Shown here piece by piece: positions 11,303 through 21,228 of a DNA stretch of 64,000 nucleotides. This stretch comes from Cepaea nemoralis (Eukaryota; Mollusca; Gastropoda; Stylommatophora; Helicidae): NCBI GenBank assembly GCA_014155875.1, contig JACEFZ010005599.1:62001-126000 (forward strand), in the 5' to 3' direction. The first letter of the stretch is position 1, and each line of letters opens with the position of its first letter. The notes below the pieces were generated by a model. It saw nothing but the letters and a program-made list of their open reading frames with translations. It did no database searches and had not been told where the DNA came from. The translations under genes and the position numbers were made by a program.

Positions 11303-12180
11303 AAATATATTCTCAAAAACTTTGTATAATTTATTTGTCTATTTTGCAAATATCACCGTTAATTTTAAAAAGTAAGAATCAGTGGCTCAGAACGCTGAAG
11401 AAGAAGAAGAAGAATCAGTAGTGTTAATTCCCTTTGATAGCACAATTGTCTCCCCCAATTGTAAAATATTTACGTAATTTAGTTATTATTTCCCTTATAT
11501 TATTATATATTTTCCGCTATGTTCATTTCGAAGGTTCTCATAACATTAACTAGAAACGATGGCTGATTCACTTCTGCTACTATGAATTGCTGCTATGAAC
11601 AGCTAAACAGGGGCTTTCGCAAACCTAGACGAATTCTAAGACATGATGTATGAGTTAGGAACCTTGATGGCCGAGTGGCTAGTAATGCGAGGTTAACACG
11701 GAGACACATGTTAACTAAGGCACTGATGTTGTGATGTTTGCATCCTGATCAAGCCCATTTTAAGACATGAGAGCTGTAGGGTTTGTCTGTGGTGAAACAT
11801 TCGGCAGAGGCTATATTAAACGTTCAAAAATCTAAATGGGCTTTAGACAGATGGTAAAATAAGGCAGGTTTTTAATTTGACTTTACATCAAAACAATCTT
11901 ATAAAATTGTACGGAATAGTTTTCCCATGTCAACCAAGTCAGACACACAGAAATACATGGCGGAATCTAGAGATGACAATAACAGACAAGCTACAGTGAT
12001 ACAAATACAAAACAAACACCATATCCGGTAGAAGCACTAATGTCAATGCACACATAATTAAAAACATACTATACCTGAGCACAGTCCTAGACACCCCCCC
12101 CCCCCCCCCCCATCCCCACGTCAGACTGTCACAAACATACATAAAGAGATCAGACACGTTGTGTTTGGCAGCACCATCTA
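11303..12180 (+). repeat. Composite unit copy B, truncated
   Basis: The stretch matches 4380-5220 of unit A and 60190-60885 of unit C, including the tRNA-like family C head (11649-11910) and the C-homopolymer (12091-12110). It stops at 12181, where a hAT end begins, so the U1 part is not present. A 26-bp insertion at 11384-11409 is absent from the other units. Confidence 0.7.
11384..11409 (+). mobile_element. Very short GAA-tailed insertion with target duplication
   Basis: A 26-bp insert ending in (GAA)n sits between two copies of aagaatcagt (11374-11383 and 11410-11419). Unit A (about 4458) and unit C (about 60285) carry only the uninterrupted sequence. Its tail (agaacgctgaagaag) resembles the end of family D, so it may be an extreme 5' truncation of that retroposon. 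Confidence 0.6.
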
Positions 12181-13020
12181 CAGTAGTGGTTCCCAAGCTT
12201 GTCAACCAGAGGGTCATATCTACTATTTTCGGTAGTTAAGCGGGCCACAAGGTTATAAAATATAAAAGTCATGCAATACCATTCTTACCTTTCTTAATTT
12301 TCATCAACACAATTCTAAAACTTTAAAGGCGATCAACGTCAGTACTACACTGCTTGTTTGGTTTAAAATCAAACGTTCATTGTAAATCAGTTTCGAAAAT
12401 CACTATTAATGAATTAATTTACAATTGTAACTATTCTTTATAACCAGTTACTTAAGTTCAGATGCCAATTTATCAATGTCTAGGCACAAATCTGTCGTGC
12501 TCAAAGTCATAAGCGCAGCTAAGTTACTGTCGGTGAGACTGGAATGTTGCTCGTTTTTTATAACGATCATTGCGGAAAAAGACTGCTCGCATCTGTAAGT
12601 CGAGCCAAAACGACAAATGTATCTGTGGGCGAATGAACGCAAATGTTCAAATTGTTCGACGGGCAATAGTCACCAGAATGAAATCATATGATCAGCTGAA
12701 GGTGAAGCAGGCAGCTCCAGAAATTTACATCTCAGTGTAGAATTGCATTTCATTTCAAATCAATTACTCCACGCTGAAGGTTTTGCTGTAATTGACAGAG
12801 CTTGGCATTAGGAAATACGAACGGATTTATGAAAAGGGCAACATTATCCTCCTCTATTATGAACTCTTTAAATCTCGACTAAAAGATATCCAGAAAACTT
12901 TCAACTTTTACTTTGTACTGTAACAAGTCAGATTTCTTTTCCACCACAAGCCTCATCAGAGTTGGAAACGCCTCTAAAGTCCCTTCAGTCATAGGATGCA
13001 TAATTGGAAAAAGAGCACAG
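12181..13020 (-). pseudogene. hAT transposase relic, C-terminal part
   Basis: The plus-strand edge cagtagtggttcccaagctt has the form of a hAT terminal repeat and interrupts the unit sequence accatctacagtatc. Minus-strand 12448-12666 encodes FGSTYRCEQSFSAM, matching the C-terminal dimerisation region of hAT transposases of the GTF2IRD2/ZBED5-like group. Upstream minus-strand pieces (12680-12900, RFKEFIIEED) belong to the same protein but are broken by stops. The N-terminal half and the other terminal repeat were not found. Confidence 0.7.
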
Positions 13021-13123
13021 ATATCTGAAACTGGTGTGGTAGTCTTGCGAAGTAGTTAACCATGATTGTCCACAGCAAGCAGGCGATAATCTTGATGCAA
13101 GATATCCAACTAGCCTCATCCCA

Positions 13124-13420
13124 GACATTTGGCATGGCTGAATGGATAAGAATACGCGTTCTTGAACATCTGTTGTGCCGATGCCGAGGTAAGAGTATCA
13201 ACTCCTACACCAAATACTGGACTAAAATATTGACCTATCATCCTGGACTTGAGAACGTAAATTATAAGTACCTCTGAAGTAGGAGTGGGTTGACAAGGGA
13301 CACTGGTAATGTAATAGGGTAAGCTAACCCACATACAAAATTTAGTTTAGTGCACTAGAAGTACTGTGTATGGACTACATTTGACTTCAAAGCGAGTGAG
13401 CAACAACAAAAAACACTGAC
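13124..13420 (+). mobile_element. tRNA-derived SINE, family G, copy 1
   Basis: The head has an A box of the form TGGCTGAATGG, followed by a gatgccgaggtaagagtatc stretch where the B box would lie. The body includes cctctgaagtaggagtgggtt and ends gcgagtgagcaacaac(a)n. Other copies are at 24926-25070 (3' part), 26560-26830 (minus) and 37442-37765, where the B box GGTTCAACCCC is better preserved. Confidence 0.7.
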
Positions 13421-14090
13421 ATGAAGCCAAGGAAAAACAAGTACAATAAATCTTGTATATAAAAACACTTGTATTGCTTTCTAGTGGTATTAGTATTTGT
13501 TTTTAAAAAGACAACTTATCACAAAGATTAGAAAGGATCATTCAACATGTTGTGATCACAATGTGAGAAGAGAAAAGCTGAAACATACTGTAAGAAACAG
13601 AAAGATAATGAAAAACATTCTGATTACTGTTTGGCTGCACCAGGTATTTTCAGCATTCTTCTGTAAAACCACATTTCTAGGTCTTCAAGGAGGTTTCTTG
13701 CTTGTTTACCAATTATCCAGCATTCACAGCCAGAAGACTGGTTCATTGTAAAATACGAGAGGAGACGGAAACACTGGATAATATTGGGAGAAATGAAAGA
13801 ACGACCACAAAGGTAAATTGGTGCTGCATTGCGTAAAACAGTTGCATGGTGGAATATCAACAGACTTGATTTAGGATGAAAACCTAGATTTTTGGTGATC
13901 CATGAACGTCCTAAGGCAGGAGCTACGTGAACACCTACGCCATTCGATAGGACACATTATGATGATGTAACATGTAAGAATTCTGTATATAACTTGCAAT
14001 AACAGGGACTTATTGCATATAATAATACTAATTCTTGATAATAGTAATAACCATGAAATAAAATACTGCAGCATAAATAACAGAAACAGA
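13421..14090 (-). other. Mostly unassigned, with a small LINE fragment
   Basis: Minus-strand 13745-13624 encodes GCECWIIGKQARNLLEDLEM followed by a WFYRRMLKI motif, similar to the C-terminal region of RTE-like non-LTR elements. The rest shows no recognisable feature. Confidence 0.45.
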
Positions 14091-14252
14091 TGGGAGAATA
14101 ATAACATCAAATGTTAATAATGACATTGGAATGGGAGAATAATACATCAAATGTTAATAATGACATTGGAATGGGAGAATAATACATCAAATGTTAATAA
14201 TGACATTGGAATGGGAGAATAATACATCAAATGTTAATAATGACATTGGAAT
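14091..14252. repeat. 40-bp tandem repeat, four copies
   Basis: Four direct copies of a unit of about 40 bp beginning tgggagaataatacatcaaa follow one another; the first is one base longer. Confidence 0.95.
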
Positions 14253-14255
14253 GAT

Positions 14256-14857
14256 TGACCTGGGTTTGCAGACCAACGAAGCCTGAAGTGGGAGCCAGGA
14301 AATGTTCAAGGAAGTAAAGGCAACCAGCGTGGCATTGACCACGTCACCCATTGAGCGTCAATTGTCCTTACGGGGCTAGCACAATATATCTAGGAATTTA
14401 ATTGGGGAACCTTTGAGGCCATTAAGACACATATTGTTTGGCGCTCACAGAAGGAGAAGAAGTAGTTAGAGATTAGAGGACGCAACGAACCAAAAAATAA
14501 TTTAAAAGCTATAGTTACCAACCAGGATTCAAGCCTTCCAAATGACGACAATATACCTAATATGTCCTAAAGCGTATAAATGAGTTCTTCTAAAACTGAT
14601 CATTTCACTTGTGATATTGTCTGGACCTAACAGAGTTGGATATTTCATATGGTTAAGAGCATTCTGAACTTATCATCATCGTATGAACTTATTGTTGTTA
14701 TGCAACATTCTAAGTGTGGGTGATCATGTTCTTGCTCCGATTGGACCATCCAGGTATTTATCTCTTTGTCTTCCCCTCATTCTTTTCTCATCACGTTTGC
14801 CAGTTTTCACTGTATGATTTTAATATAGCACTTTAACTCTGTTTCTCACTGCTTTTG
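14256..14857. other. SINE family H fragment, then unassigned sequence
   Basis: 14256-14400 matches the body of SINE family H (gagccaggaaatgttcaagg, then accacgtcacccattgag). The remainder to 14857 holds nothing I can assign. Confidence 0.5.
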
Positions 14858-15076
14858 ACAGCTAAGGGCTTGCGAACGCAGTTCGTGAGCCGGGTACCAG
14901 GCGTTCGAAGCTCAACTGCGACCGATTTGTGCAGCAGACCGTGTGGCGTATGGGAGCCGGTCGTTCAGACAGCAATGGCAAACTACCGAATGTAACACTT
15001 GCCTAGTACATCAACAGCAGCTGAAAAATGCTGGTGTTGACTGCAACATCCCATAAGGGATACGCAACCCCAAAAA
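14858..15076 (+). mobile_element. tRNA-derived SINE, family B, copy 1
   Basis: The head starts ctaagggcttgcgaacgcag. The body contains the signature cagcaatggcaaactacc near 14972 and the 3' part ctggtgttgactgcaacatc, and it ends in an A-rich tail. Family B is the commonest SINE here; its signature also occurs in the RTE 5' UTR at 55723-55775. Confidence 0.8.
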
Positions 15077-15114
15077 AATATGGTCCATCTTTCAAAAGGC
15101 TACAGATCTGAACT

Positions 15115-15541
15115 CCATACATCCATCATGTGCCATGCCGATAAGGGTGGGTGGACATGTTTTGCCATCTCACTCGATCACCAGAGTCATGGATCAGCTC
15201 CGTGTTCCTGTCTCGACCAAGCCATGTGGCCATGCCATCCAGGTATTTACTTCTCAGTCTTCCCCTTGGTATCTTCCTTTCAATCTTGCCAGTTGTCACC
15301 AAGTTCTCCAAGTCATTTCTTCTCATAACATGCCCCAAAAAATTTTGACTGTCTACGCCTAATGACTCTAATCAGTTTACGATCTTCATTTGTTTCTTGA
15401 AGGACTTGTTCATTAGTTTTTCTGTCTGTCCATGGTATTCTTTGCATTTTCCTCAGAAACCAGAGTTCCACAGCCACCAGATGTTTGTCAGCTTGACTGC
15501 TCATTGTCCACGCTTAACGTCCATACAAAAGTATAGGTTCT
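15115..15541 (-). pseudogene. Family Y non-LTR retrotransposon, truncated copy
   Basis: The 427-bp insert is flanked by atctgaact at 15106-15114 and 15542-15550. The minus strand encodes only the C-terminal tail (WFLRKMQRIPWTDRKTNEQV, then GHVMRRNDLENLVTTG, then DRNTELIHDSGDRV), with one frame break near 15330. It is strongly 5'-truncated. Confidence 0.8.
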
Positions 15542-15550
15542 ATCTGAACT

Positions 15551-16555
15551 ACCATTTTCATAATAAACATAACTACACAAACACATTGAAGATTGGCGGA
15601 ACAAGCTGGTGTCTTGTGTTAATATTATCCCCATGTCATACAAAGACATCCACCTTGCCAAGGAAGAGGAGTTTGAGTGTTCCAATGGCCCCCCTAAAGC
15701 TATGCTGAAGTCAGTGCAGCTACTGGTAGGTTCTCACATGTCAGACAGGTCAAGGGATAGGAGTTAAGCAAGGTTGTGTACTAGCCCCCCACCCTCTTTG
15801 GGATATATTTTTCACTTCTACTGAAATATTCCTTTCGTGATCAGGATGTCGGTATATACATTCACTCACGCTCAGATGGGGGACTCTATAATGCTCAGAG
15901 ATTGAAGGCAAAGACCAAAATTAGGAGGTTACTAAACAGAGAGTTGCTTTTTGCGGATGATGCTGCAATTATGACCCACTCTGAGGAAGAATTACAACAT
16001 CTACTATCTGCATTCTCCAATGCTTGTTCTGAATTTGGTTTAACAATTAACAAAAAGAAGACACAGATTATGTCACAAGGTGCACATTGAGTACCATCAA
16101 TCTTTATTGATGACGCAGAACTGGAGATAGTAGACCATTTTACATATCTAGGATCAGAGGTAAATAGTAAATTATCCCTAGATCAGGAAATCAACATCAG
16201 GATTGGTAAGGCAGCAACAACAATGAAGATGTTAGCAAAAAGAGTCTGGGAGAACAGGAAGCTTACTGCCAAAACAAAAGTCCTCGTCTACCAAGCCTGT
16301 GTCCTTAGTACTCTTCTTTATGGCAGTGAAACTTGGACAACTTACTCACACCAAGAGAAACGTTTAAACAGCTTTCATATGCGGTGTCTGCGAAGAATAC
16401 TTGGTATTAAGTGGCAAGACAAAATCACAAATACTGAAGTGGACAAACATTTGTAGCACAAATTGGCCTTATCAGCCACACTCGCCACCGCCATGGGGCA
16501 TAGTTATTAAGCCTTTTTGAAGCACATTGTACCAAACTATCGTCTGTCAAGACGG
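15551..16555 (+). pseudogene. Non-LTR retrotransposon, family X, RT fragment
   Basis: The 5' part (15640-15760) resembles an element 5' UTR (ccaccttgccaaggaagagg). It is followed by RT motifs IGVKQGCVLAP (15755-15790) and ELLFADDAAIMTHSEEE (15940-15990), with FADD as the catalytic box. Then come FTYLGSEVNSKLSLDQEINI and WTTYSHQEKRLNSFHMRCLR. Stops at 16088 and 16454 break the frame. The 3' end (caaactatcgtctgtcaag) also occurs antisense at 28546-28580 and 56566-56605. A second copy is inserted at 56566-57794. Confidence 0.8.
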
Positions 16556-17325
16556 AAAGGTGCCAATGAGTAGTTTTATCTGTATGCATTATTTTTGTTT
16601 TTGCTATGTTAAGATATAAGTTGTGATTTTCACTATTTCGTTGGGTTGAGGTTTTTAAGTTTTTTATACCATTCTGTGCTGGCTGCCTGGCCGAGGGGTT
16701 AGCAGCTTTCTCCGTTAATCCCGAATACTCTCGTAGTCAACGTGAGCGGATGAGAATTAGAAGTGGTTCGAGTCACACTAGTGACTTATGAGAGTATGCA
16801 GCCGGTCGCTCAGAAAGTCATGGCGTGCTGATGAGCGTAATCTAGCCTAGGAATCAACATACAGCTGAAAGATGCTGGTGTTGACCACAATATCCTGAAA
16901 CAGGATGGAAACGCTGAAAAAAAAAACAAAAAACATTCTGTGATGTGGATAGCAATACTGTATCATCAGCATATCGAATCTCTGGTATTTCATGACCACC
17001 GATATTTAGGGCATCACATTGCTCCCTGGTTATATCATCTCTGACATATCTCATTATATTTTCAGCGTAGGGTTAAACAAATAGATTCACAGCACATAGC
17101 CCTGACGGACTCCTTGCTTGATGTCAAACCAATCTGATGTCTCGCCATCTATTCTAACTGCTCCTTGTTGGTCTACATATAGCATTTTTATGAGCTGTAC
17201 TACATGTGATGGAAAGCCCATATTCCTCATGATTTCCCAAAGTTTCTGATGTTGTACACAGTCAAATACCTTTGAATCATCCACAAAACATGAGAATCCT
17301 GATGTATATGCTAGACATAATAGTA
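16556..17325 (-). pseudogene. RTE-type retrotransposon fragment split by a SINE
   Basis: Minus-strand motifs FVDDSKVFDCVQHQKLWEIM, GVRQGYVL and IRYADDTVLLST match the full-length RTE element at 52657-56050. Reading frames are broken at about 17060-17090. A family B SINE (16679-16933) sits in the middle. Confidence 0.85.
16679..16933 (+). mobile_element. tRNA-derived SINE, family B, copy 2 with TSD
   Basis: The SINE interrupts an RTE fragment and is bounded by cattctgtg at 16670-16678 and 16934-16942; the intact RTE at 53400 has the site once. The head carries TGGCCGAGGGGTTAGCAG (A box) and GGTTCGAGTCAC (B box) in the right order and spacing for a tRNA-derived promoter. The tail is A-rich. 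With 43794-44033 it defines the full length as about 240-255 bp. Confidence 0.9.
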
Positions 17326-17737
17326 GCACATGCCAAACTCCCTCTTTTTAAAGTATCCATTTGCCTTTGCTAAAAAATGGAATAACACAGCATGTGTTGC
17401 TTTCATAGACACAATGAAAACAGCATGAGTGTATTCCTTGCATAGATTCAACCTGCACTTTGTTGCATGTTATAATATCTATCCAGATGTTAATTAAGTG
17501 CTCTTAGAACAAATGTAATAGATTTAATAGCACAGCATGTGTTGCTTGGTCCACTCAGGCAATAACTGACCACACCTGGTGCATTGTTTGGGATAGACAG
17601 AGTTAAATAATGTGCATAACTGTCTTCTTGAACACCCTTTTGTACATTTATTTCAAGTATTACACAAATGAAAAATAATACATCTTATATTTTAATTACT
17701 AGTCAATGATGAAACATGTTTCATGTGATAGCCAGTT
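17326..17737 (-). other. EFHC1 3' UTR and downstream flank
   Basis: The 3' untranslated region of the minus-strand host gene runs from 17737 to about 17630. A consensus AATAAA signal on the minus strand lies at 17647-17652. The rest to 17326 is unassigned AT-rich sequence. Confidence 0.65.
17647..17652 (-). promoter_or_regulatory. Polyadenylation signal of the EFHC1-like gene
   Basis: AATAAA on the minus strand lies 86 bases after the stop codon at 17738-17740, a normal distance for a short 3' UTR. Confidence 0.7.
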
Positions 17738-17815
17738 TCATTTGCCTTCCACAAATGCTCGGAAATCTTCTAAACTGATGTTCCCTGCGGGTTTTCCGGT
17801 TATCTGGGAGATCAG
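17738..17815 (-). CDS. EFHC1: EFHC1-like gene, last coding exon
   Basis: After an acceptor (ttattcaacag) the minus strand encodes LISQITGKPAGNISLEDFRA and the end FVEGK, then TGA. The exon starts in phase 0, matching the donor of the exon at 27558. It completes the C-terminal EF-hand region of the protein. It lies 9.7 kb from the previous exon; the intron between them holds a 29-bp satellite, a polypurine tract and several SINEs. Confidence 0.85.
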   Translation of the reverse strand: MISQITGKPAGNISLEDFRAFVEGK

Positions 17816-18128
17816 CTGTTGAATAAATAAGAAACACATGTTAATATATAATGAAGCTTCAGGTGTTAAACAAGTTAGTTAGATGGATATCCTTTACAGG
17901 ATATGGGAGTCAACTCAAGCATTATTTGGCTGCGCATGGTTCCTGGGCAAATTTTATGTTCAGTAGTTTGCCATTGCTTTCTGAATGACCATACCATTGT
18001 ATGGAAACCAATGCAAGGCGTTTTGCTTCAAAATCACCCACAGGTGTGTTTCGAACGCGGTATGGAAAGGGGGGGGGGGGAATTGAATTCATAACCCCAT
18101 TGCCACAGAGACGGCTGTGTTGAACAAA
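17816..18128 (-). mobile_element. SINE family B relic, minus strand
   Basis: From 17877 the reverse complement of family B is seen: the body signature (gtttgccattgctttctgaa at about 17965) and a decayed tRNA-like head near 18050-18120, interrupted by a G-run. 17816-17876 is intron sequence. Confidence 0.6.
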
Positions 18129-20427
18129 CAAGTAAATGTGGATATATAATGAAACATCAAGTAAATGTGGATATATAATGAAACATTAAGTAAATGTGAA
18201 TATATAATGAAACATCAAGTAAATGTGAATATATAATGAAACATCAAGTAAATGTGGATATATAATGAAACATTAAGTAAATGTGAATATATAATGAACA
18301 ACAAGTAAATGTGAATATATAATGAAACATCAAGTAAATGTGAATATATAATGAAACATCAAGTAAATGTGGATATATAATGAAACATTAAGTAAATGTG
18401 AATATATAATTAAACATCAAGTAAATGTGAATATATAATGAAACATCAAGTAAATGTGGATATATAATGAAACATTAAGTAAATGTGAATATATAATGAA
18501 ACATCAAGTAAATGTGAATATATAATGAAACATCAAGTAAATGTGAATATATAATGAAACATGAAGTAAATGTGAATATATAATGAAACAACAAGTAAAT
18601 GTGAATATATAATGAAACAACAAGTAAATGTGAATATATAATGAAACATCAAGTAAATGTGAATATATAATGAAACATCAAGTAAATGTGAATATATAAT
18701 GAAACATCAAGTAAATGTGAATATATAATGAAACATCAAGTAAATGTGAATATATAATGAAACATCAAGTAAATGTGAATATATAATGAAACAACAAGTA
18801 AATGTGAATATATAATGAAACAACAAGTAAATGTGAATATATAATGAAACAACAAGTAAATGTGAATATACAATGAAACATCAAGTAAATGTGAATATAT
18901 AATGAAACAACAAGTAAATGTGAATATATAATGAAACAAGTAAATGTGAATATATAATGAAACATCAAGTAAATGTGAATATATAATGAAATATCAAGTA
19001 AATGTGAATATATAATGAAACATCAAGTAAATGTGAATATATAATGAAATAACAAGTAAATGTGAATATATAATGAAACATCAAGTAAATGTGAATATAT
19101 AATGAAACATCAAGTAAATGTGAATATATAATGAAACAACAAGTAAATGTGAATATATAATGAAAAAAAAATTGTGTTGCGTATCCCTTATGGGACGTTG
19201 CAGTCAACACCAGCATTTTCAGCTGCTGTTGATGTACTAGGCAAGTGTTACGTTCAGTAGTTTGCCATTGCTTTCTGAACGACCGGCCCCTATACCTTTT
19301 TCGAAAAAACCGGCATCGCCGTGTTTCGAACCCGGGTATTCGGACTTACAAACCGCGTTCGCAAGCCCTTAGCCACAGAATCAAGTAAATGTGAATATAT
19401 AATGAAACAACAAGTAAATGTGAATATATAATGAAACAACAAGTAAATGTGAATATATAATGAAACAACAAGTAAATGTGAATATATAATGAAACATCAA
19501 GTAAATGTGAATATATAATGAAACATCAAATAAATGTGAATATATAATGAAACAACAAGTAAATGTGAATATATAATGAAACAACAAGTAAATGTGAATA
19601 TACAATGAAACATCAAGTAAATGTGAATATATAATGAAACAACAAGTAAATGTGAATATATAATGAAACAAGTAAATGTGAATATATAATGAAACATCAA
19701 GTAAATGTGAATATATAATGAAACATCAAGTAAATGTGAATATATAATGAAACATCAAGTAAATGTGAAAATATAATGAAACAACAAGTAAATGTGAATA
19801 TATAATGAAACATCAAGTAAATGTGAATATATAATGAAACAACAAGTAAATGTGAATATATAATGAAACAACAAGTAAATGTGAATATATAATGAAACAA
19901 CAAGTAAATGTGAATATATAATGAAACAACAAGTAAATGTGAATATATAATGAAACATCAAGTAAATGTGAATATATAATGAAACAACAAGTAAATGTGG
20001 ATATATAATGAAACATTAAGTAAATGTGAATATATAATGAAACATCAAGTAAATGTGAATATATAATGAAACATCAAGTAAATGTGAATATATAATGAAA
20101 CAACAAGTAAATGTGAATATATAATGAAACATCAAGTAAATGTGAATATATAATGAAACATTAAGTAAATGTGAATATATAATGAAACATTAAGTAAATG
20201 TGAATATATAATGAAACAACAAGTAAATGTGAATATATAATGAAACAACAAGTAAATGTGAATATATAATGAAACATCAAGTAAATGTGAATATATAATG
20301 AAACAACAAGTAAATGTGAATATATAATGAAACATCAAGTAAATGTGAATATATAATGAAACAACAAGTAAATGTGGATATATAATGAAACATCAAGTAA
20401 ATGTGAATATATAATGAAACATCAAGG
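18129..20427. repeat. 29-bp satellite, about 72 copies, in the last EFHC1 intron
   Basis: A 29-bp unit (aagtaaatgtgaatatataa plus tgaaacatc) is repeated with few changes, mainly catc/caac/catt variants and an occasional 2-5-base deletion. A SINE at 19160-19379 splits the array into about 36 and 36 copies. Reading frames through it are periodic artefacts. Confidence 0.97.
19160..19379 (-). mobile_element. SINE family B inside the 29-bp satellite
   Basis: The minus strand starts with a well-preserved tRNA-like head, TGTGGCTAAGGGCTTGCG, and a B box GGGTTCGAAAC. The body signature gaaagcaatggcaaactac follows, and the 3' part ends at an A-run (T-run on the minus strand 3' side is not seen). Target duplication cannot be read because both flanks are satellite. 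Confidence 0.8.
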
Positions 20428-20828
20428 TTTGTGTAGATCTTGTGAAGAAACAAACACTTGTACATATTTAATGGGTTCAGTGCTAAACAAAACATAGGTT
20501 TGGACCAAACAAAAATGGATGGTGGGAAACTGAAAGTAGAGGTGTGTCACAGTTATGACATATACGTTGTTAATATGGTGGCAGACATATTATATATCAA
20601 ATAAAGGGGGTTGCTTAGGGAAAACAGATGTATATAAGGCCATGGCAGATTTGGGAAGTCGCTTAAGATGATTAATCATCCCATGGCATTTAACTAATTC
20701 AATGTTAAACTAAAAGTGGGTTTGGCACAAGCAGAAATTGGTGGCGGAAAATGGGAAGTAAGGGTGTGTCACAATAATGGTCTAAAAATTGTTAAAATGG
20801 TAGCAGATATATTGTATTATATATCAAA
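20428..20828. other. Degenerate direct duplication, no gene
   Basis: Two diverged copies of a segment of about 110 bp (near 20495-20605 and 20725-20830), sharing gtgtgtcacaataatg-like and atattatatatcaaa cores, lie about 230 bp apart. No coding content is seen. Confidence 0.5.
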
Positions 20829-20924
20829 CTAGCTGACCCGGCCCGGCTTCGCCCAGTCCCTGGTGGGGAGCATCTCATTTAATTCATATAAGTAGTCATA
20901 TAAGTTCTCGTTCCCGTTACCGAC

Positions 20925-20961
<37 letters not shown>

Positions 20962-21176
20962 GACCCGGCCCGGCATCGCCCAACTCCTGGTGTGGAGCAT
21001 CTCATTTAATTCATATAAGTAGTCATATAAGCTCCCATTCCCGTTCCCGACTATCTATCTATCTGTCTGTCTGTCTGTCTATATGTCTGTCTGATCCGGC
21101 CTGGCTTCGCCCAGCCCCTGATGGCGAGCATCTCATTTAATTCATATAAGTAGTCATATAAGTTCCCGTTCCCGAC

Positions 21177-21228
<52 letters not shown>

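Noticed and set aside
16679..16760. tRNA gene from A and B boxes
   Set aside because: It is the head of a 255-bp SINE with a 9-bp duplication; no acceptor stem pairing is seen.
18129..20427. Possible CRISPR array because of a ~29-bp repeated unit
   Set aside because: The copies are directly adjacent with no spacers, the unit is AT-rich, and the setting is an animal intron.
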